Origin: Methanobacterium formicicum
GTDB lineage: Archaea; Methanobacteriota; Methanobacteria; Methanobacteriales; Methanobacteriaceae
Reading direction: 5' to 3'
DNA length: 7,418 nt
NCBI RefSeq assembly: GCF_029848115.1
Contig: NZ_JARVXG010000031.1
Location: forward strand, 65,001 to 72,418
The notes under the pieces are model-generated. The model saw only the letters and a program-made list of their open reading frames with translations, did not search any database and was not told where the DNA came from. Positions 1-7,418 of this stretch are shown here, one piece after another; position 1 is the stretch's first letter; the number at the start of each line of letters is the position of its first letter. The translations under genes were made by a program, and so were the position numbers.

Positions 1-943
<943 letters not shown>

Positions 944-951
944 TTTTTAAG

Positions 952-960
952 CCTCCCCTC
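952..960 (-). promoter_or_regulatory. Ribosome binding site of the surface protein gene
   Basis: On the minus strand this reads GAGGGGAGG, complementary to the 3' end of archaeal 16S rRNA, and is 8 bases from the ATG at 943. It decides the start of a gene that has no visible end in the window. It lies in the 33-base gap after the Mur ligase stop codon, so translation can start independently on a shared transcript. Confidence 0.75.
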
Positions 961-976
961 TCAAATATTATTTCTA

Positions 977-2228
<1,252 letters not shown>

Positions 2229-2243
2229 AGTGTATCACTATCA

Positions 2244-2315
<72 letters not shown>

Positions 2316-2373
2316 CGTTTTAAGAGTGTATAAAGTTCTTTAAAGCTTAAATAAAATTTTTATTGGCATGAGG

Positions 2374-2395
2374 AATATTATAAATCCATAATATT
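2374..2395. repeat. Perfect 8-bp inverted repeat, possible operator
   Basis: AATATTAT and ATAATATT are exact reverse complements separated by six bases (AAATCC). The overall size, 22 bp with half-site centres about 14 bp apart, could suit a dimeric DNA-binding regulator. A wider pair, GAATATT (2373-2379) and AATATTC (2401-2407), overlaps it. The arms are pure A/T in an AT-rich spacer, so chance is a real alternative. It sits about 174 bases upstream of the Mur ligase start and about 250 upstream of hypD. Confidence 0.3.
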
Positions 2396-2510
2396 GTAAA
2401 AATATTCATTATTAAATGGTTAATTTTTCCTGTTTTTCTATTCTTTAAACTCTGGCGGTAATCAGAAGTTTGTACTAAAATTTTTAGGTTGTTACCCCAA
2501 ACCATATACC

Positions 2511-2543
<33 letters not shown>

Positions 2544-2634
2544 CAGTTTAGGGTAAAAAACTTTTAATTAATTAACAGAAATTATTAACAAATTTTAAGG
2601 ATAGATACCACTTATAATTTGTACTAGATCATCC

Positions 2635-2639
2635 AGGTG
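2635..2639 (+). promoter_or_regulatory. Ribosome binding site that fixes the hypD start
   Basis: AGGTG lies six bases before the ATG at 2646. An in-frame GTG at 2637 lies inside this site, so it is best read as part of the ribosome binding site and not as the start codon. The site is also the left arm of an 11-bp symmetric sequence (AGGTG-T-CACCT, 2635-2645) that abuts the start codon. Confidence 0.65.
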
Positions 2640-2645
2640 TCACCT

Positions 2646-3701
<1,056 letters not shown>

Positions 3702-3772
3702 ACCAGGTATTGAGTGTTAATGGTAAATCAGTAGGACTATAATCTGTTCTGGGAAAATTAATGGATAAACAT

Positions 3773-3777
3773 GGTGA
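3773..3777 (+). promoter_or_regulatory. Ribosome binding site supporting a TTG start
   Basis: GGTGA lies six bases before the TTG at 3784. No in-frame ATG precedes the conserved DVDGT motif, which begins only eight residues into the protein, so this site makes TTG the convincing start of the phosphatase gene. Confidence 0.75.
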
Positions 3778-3783
3778 AATAGC

Positions 3784-5750
<1,967 letters not shown>

Positions 5751-5795
5751 GGAATTGTAGAGAAGGGGTGGGTAGAATATCCTGGTGGGCGGATT

Positions 5796-6842
5796 ATGGT
5801 AAATCTTGATATTAAGGGGGTTCTTTCAGATTATCTGGCCATAACTTCCAACCATCAACTCTCACGCTGTAAAGTGGCATCCACCCTGAAAGCCCCGGAC
5901 TTTGATGATGAAAAATCCCAGTGGGATGAGCATCAACGTCTAAGAACCAGATTCTGGAAGTTTTACCGGGATAATTCTAGTTTAAATCCCCAGGATATAG
6001 AGGGTGGACCAGTTAAAAAATCTTTTTTTTCTTACCTGGATCTCAAGGTCCAGATTGCCGAAAAAATATACCAGAACTGTATTTTATGTGAAAAAATGTG
6101 CCATGTTGACCGGACTCGTGAAACCGGGGAATGTGGAGTGACGCATCCATTGATTGCCTCGGAATTTCTCCATGTTGGTGAAGAACCACCCCTGGTACCC
6201 AGCCACACCATCTTTTTCACCGGTTGCAACTTCCAGTGTGTTTACTGCCAGAACTGGGATATAAGTCAACGAACCCGGGGAATCCCCCTGAGTGAAGAGG
6301 AACTGGCCGGGGTAATTGAAAAAAGGAGGAGGGAAGGGTCCCGGAATGTGAATTTTGTCGGGGGAGATCCAACCCCTAACCTGCCCTACATCCTGCGTAC
6401 CATGAGGCGGGTCCGGGAAAACATACCTGTGGTGTGGAACAGTAACATGTACCTTTCCCAGTATGCTATGCATCTTCTGGATGGGTTTGTTGACCTTTAT
6501 CTGACGGATTTCAAGTATGGAAATGATGCCTGTGCCCAGAGACTCTCGGGCATCCCGAATTATATGGAGACGGTTGGCCGTAATCATAAACTGGCCCAGA
6601 AATCAGGAGATATGATAATCAGACATCTAATTCTACCTAACCATGTGGAATGCTGTTCAAAACCACTACTCGACTGGATATCCAGAAATTTAGGTCTGGA
6701 TGTAGTTTTAAACATTATGGGTCAGTATCATCCAGTTTACCATGCACCCGAATATGGTGAAATCTCCCGAGCATTGATTCGCAGTGAATTGGTGGAAATC
6801 ATTAACTACGCACAGGATTTGGGGTTTAGGAACGTTATTTAG
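5796..6842 (+). CDS. Radical SAM protein, PflX-like (COG1313 type), substrate unknown
   Basis: A complete 348-residue radical SAM protein. The SAM cluster motif C-x3-C-x2-C lies in FTGCNFQCVYCQNW (C144, C148, C151). Motifs of the PflX-like branch follow: NVNFVGGDPTP (184-194), PVVWNSNMY (211-219), LDGFVDLYLTDFKYGND (228-244), IIRHLILPNH (274-283) and NIMGQYHPVYHA (306-317). A second cysteine group precedes the SAM motif, C95-x2-C98-x3-C102-x10-C113, then HVGEEPPLVPSHTIFFTG. It could bind an additional metal or iron-sulfur cluster. The first 90 or so residues are an extension with no motif I recognise. PflX proteins resemble pyruvate formate-lyase activases, but the reaction and substrate of this branch are unknown to me. 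The start has GGTG (5784-5787) eight bases upstream. The gene follows pmbA after 45 bases with no clear terminator between, so co-transcription is likely. The last residue is an isoleucine just before TAG. Confidence 0.9.
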   Translation: MVNLDIKGVLSDYLAITSNHQLSRCKVASTLKAPDFDDEKSQWDEHQRLRTRFWKFYRDNSSLNPQDIEGGPVKKSFFSYLDLKVQIAEKIYQNCILCEKMCHVDRTRETGECGVTHPLIASEFLHVGEEPPLVPSHTIFFTGCNFQCVYCQNWDISQRTRGIPLSEEELAGVIEKRRREGSRNVNFVGGDPTPNLPYILRTMRRVRENIPVVWNSNMYLSQYAMHLLDGFVDLYLTDFKYGNDACAQRLSGIPNYMETVGRNHKLAQKSGDMIIRHLILPNHVECCSKPLLDWISRNLGLDVVLNIMGQYHPVYHAPEYGEISRALIRSELVEIINYAQDLGFRNVI

Positions 6843-7010
6843 CTTAGTGAAGGTATTAAATTTCCTAACACAATATGCTAGCCTTATAAAGAACAAGTTC
6901 TATAATACAATCCAGATTGATTTAAAGATTGACATCTAATAAAACAGTTTATACATTTAAAAAAAATCACATTCAAATAAAAAATAAATTAATTTAATAA
7001 GTTGAATTGG

Positions 7011-7050
7011 CCATATTTTAGGATATTTTAGGATATTTTAGGATATTTTT
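7011..7050. repeat. Tandem 10-bp repeat, three copies plus one degenerate copy
   Basis: GGATATTTTA occurs at 7021-7030 and 7031-7040, then GGATATTTTT at 7041-7050 (one mismatch). It is preceded by CCATATTTTA (7011-7020, two mismatches). The period is 10 bp, close to one turn of DNA, so repeated half-sites would face the same side of the helix. The array ends about 20 bases before the ribosome binding site and 30 before the start of the small gene, so it lies in its probable leader or promoter. Confidence 0.85.
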
Positions 7051-7069
7051 GGGTAGTTGAGATGTTTAA

Positions 7070-7074
7070 GAGGT
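7070..7074 (+). promoter_or_regulatory. Ribosome binding site fixing the small gene's start
   Basis: GAGGT lies six bases before the ATG at 7081. A longer reading from TTG at 7057 would include this site inside the coding sequence and add a cysteine- and arginine-containing tail unlike the rest of the acidic protein, so the ATG is preferred. Confidence 0.7.
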
Positions 7075-7080
7075 TTTTTA

Positions 7081-7317
7081 ATGGAAAACATAGAAAATAA
7101 GGAAAATGTTTCTACTGAAGAAATATTCAGTGATATTAAACGGGATTATCCTGATGTTGAAAGGTTAGTTATGGAAGATGAGGATTCAACCGTATTCTGC
7201 ATCTATGCGCCAGATGATGTTCTCTGGAAGATATTCGAGGATTGGATGGAACTGGTAAGCAGTATTGAATTCAACGCTGGAACTGATGAAGAGCACTACC
7301 TTCGGGTTATACCTTGA
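7081..7317 (+). CDS. Small acidic protein of unknown function
   Basis: A 78-residue protein rich in Asp and Glu, with no signal peptide, membrane segment or metal-binding motif; it has a single cysteine (in VFCIYAPDD). It looks soluble and cytoplasmic. The sequence suggests a short alpha/beta fold: a helix around VSTEEIFSDIKRDYPDVERLV, a strand TVFCIYA, a helix around DVLWKIFEDWMELVSSI, and a final strand HYLRVIP. I do not recognise the family. The ATG has GAGGT six bases upstream, which supports real translation. It is separated from the radical SAM gene by 238 bases and fronted by a tandem repeat, so it probably has its own promoter. Confidence that it is a gene rests on the ribosome binding site, the plausible composition and the ordered pattern of hydrophobic residues; homologs are not known to me. 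Confidence 0.75.
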   Translation: MENIENKENVSTEEIFSDIKRDYPDVERLVMEDEDSTVFCIYAPDDVLWKIFEDWMELVSSIEFNAGTDEEHYLRVIP

Positions 7318-7350
7318 TATTTTTATAAACCCCGTTTCTATTGTTTTTAC
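7318..7350 (+). terminator. Possible T-rich terminator after the small gene
   Basis: Short T tracts follow the stop codon (TATTTTTAT at 7318-7326 and TTGTTTTTAC at 7341-7350). Archaeal transcription often ends at runs of T without a strong hairpin. The tracts are only five long, so the call is weak. Confidence 0.3.
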
Positions 7351-7375
7351 CAGATTTGTTCAATTATAATTATAA

Positions 7376-7397
7376 TTTAATTTCTGTTTAATTTCTG
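7376..7397. repeat. Perfect 11-bp tandem duplication
   Basis: TTTAATTTCTG occurs twice back to back at 7376-7386 and 7387-7397. It is followed by TAGTT at 7400-7404, 7405-7409 and 7411-7415. The preceding bases (7363-7376) repeat ATTATA-like units. No gene is visible in this last stretch; it may be the upstream region of a gene outside the window. Confidence 0.8.
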
Positions 7398-7418
7398 ATT
7401 AGTTTAGTTCTAGTTAGT

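Larger units (their letters stand above)
6843..7080. other. AT-rich intergenic region before the small gene
   Basis: This 238-base gap has no credible coding frame. Near its left side, AGAAC-AA-GTTCT (6890-6901) is a short symmetric sequence with too small a loop to be a good hairpin. The middle (6955-7005) is almost pure A/T and could hold a TATA box for the downstream gene, for example TTAATTTAATAA at 6989-7000, giving a start near 7020. The right end carries the 10-bp tandem repeat listed separately and the ribosome binding site of the small gene. Confidence 0.5.

Noticed and set aside
6084..6587. 167-residue open frame on the minus strand inside the radical SAM gene
   Set aside because: It is fully antisense to a gene with clear motifs and has no domain or convincing start of its own.
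6890..6901. AGAAC-AA-GTTCT as a terminator hairpin after the radical SAM gene
   Set aside because: The stem is only five pairs with a two-base loop and no T tract follows, so it is not a credible terminator.
7011..7050. Tandem 10-bp repeat as a CRISPR array
   Set aside because: The units are 10 bp with no spacers between them, unlike CRISPR repeats of about 25-37 bp with unique spacers.
7062..7100. Tiny 12-codon frame overlapping the start of the small gene (ATG at 7062)
   Set aside because: It has no ribosome binding site of its own that I can see and is too short to support; the in-frame ATG at 7081 with GAGGT is better.

Overview
The window most likely comes from a methanogenic archaeon of the Methanobacterium type. 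Several things point there: archaeal-style promoters (AT-rich TATA-like boxes), strong GGTG/GAGGT ribosome binding sites, a [NiFe]-hydrogenase maturation gene (hypD), an archaeal-type phosphoglycolate phosphatase, a Mur-type ligase (pseudomurein methanogens carry several), and a membrane-anchored protein rich in N-glycosylation sequons. The genus is inferred from this gene set, not proven.

Layout. Positions 1-2200 hold two genes on the minus strand. The promoter-proximal one (977-2200) is a Mur ligase family protein. Following it after 33 bases is a membrane-anchored, outward-facing protein of unknown family (943 to 1) that runs off the left edge. The two are probably co-transcribed from a promoter region at about 2244-2315 that carries three copies of GTTATATA. 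An AT-rich divergent intergenic region (about 2316-2645) separates them from the plus-strand genes. These are hypD (2646-3701), a HAD-family phosphoglycolate phosphatase with a TTG start (3784-4449), a PmbA/TldE-like protein overlapping it by ATGA (4446-5750), and a PflX-type (COG1313-like) radical SAM protein (5796-6842). A 238-base AT-rich gap follows. It ends in a tandem 10-bp repeat just upstream of a small acidic orphan gene (7081-7317). The last 100 bases are AT-rich with short direct repeats and no gene.

How the genes fit together. HypD helps build the Fe(CN)2CO centre of the [NiFe] hydrogenases. The phosphatase probably clears 2-phosphoglycolate or a similar small phosphoester. PmbA/TldE normally works with TldD, which is not in this window. 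The radical SAM protein belongs to an activase-like family of unknown substrate. The plus-strand genes read as a housekeeping operon or two adjacent ones (82-base gap after hypD, then tight spacing). I see no CRISPR array, transposase, integrase, defence cassette or tRNA. The main unexplained items are the orphan surface protein next to a Mur ligase, the divergent Mur ligase itself, the radical SAM protein with a second cysteine cluster, and the repeat-fronted small gene. I do not see strong evidence of a wholly new system.
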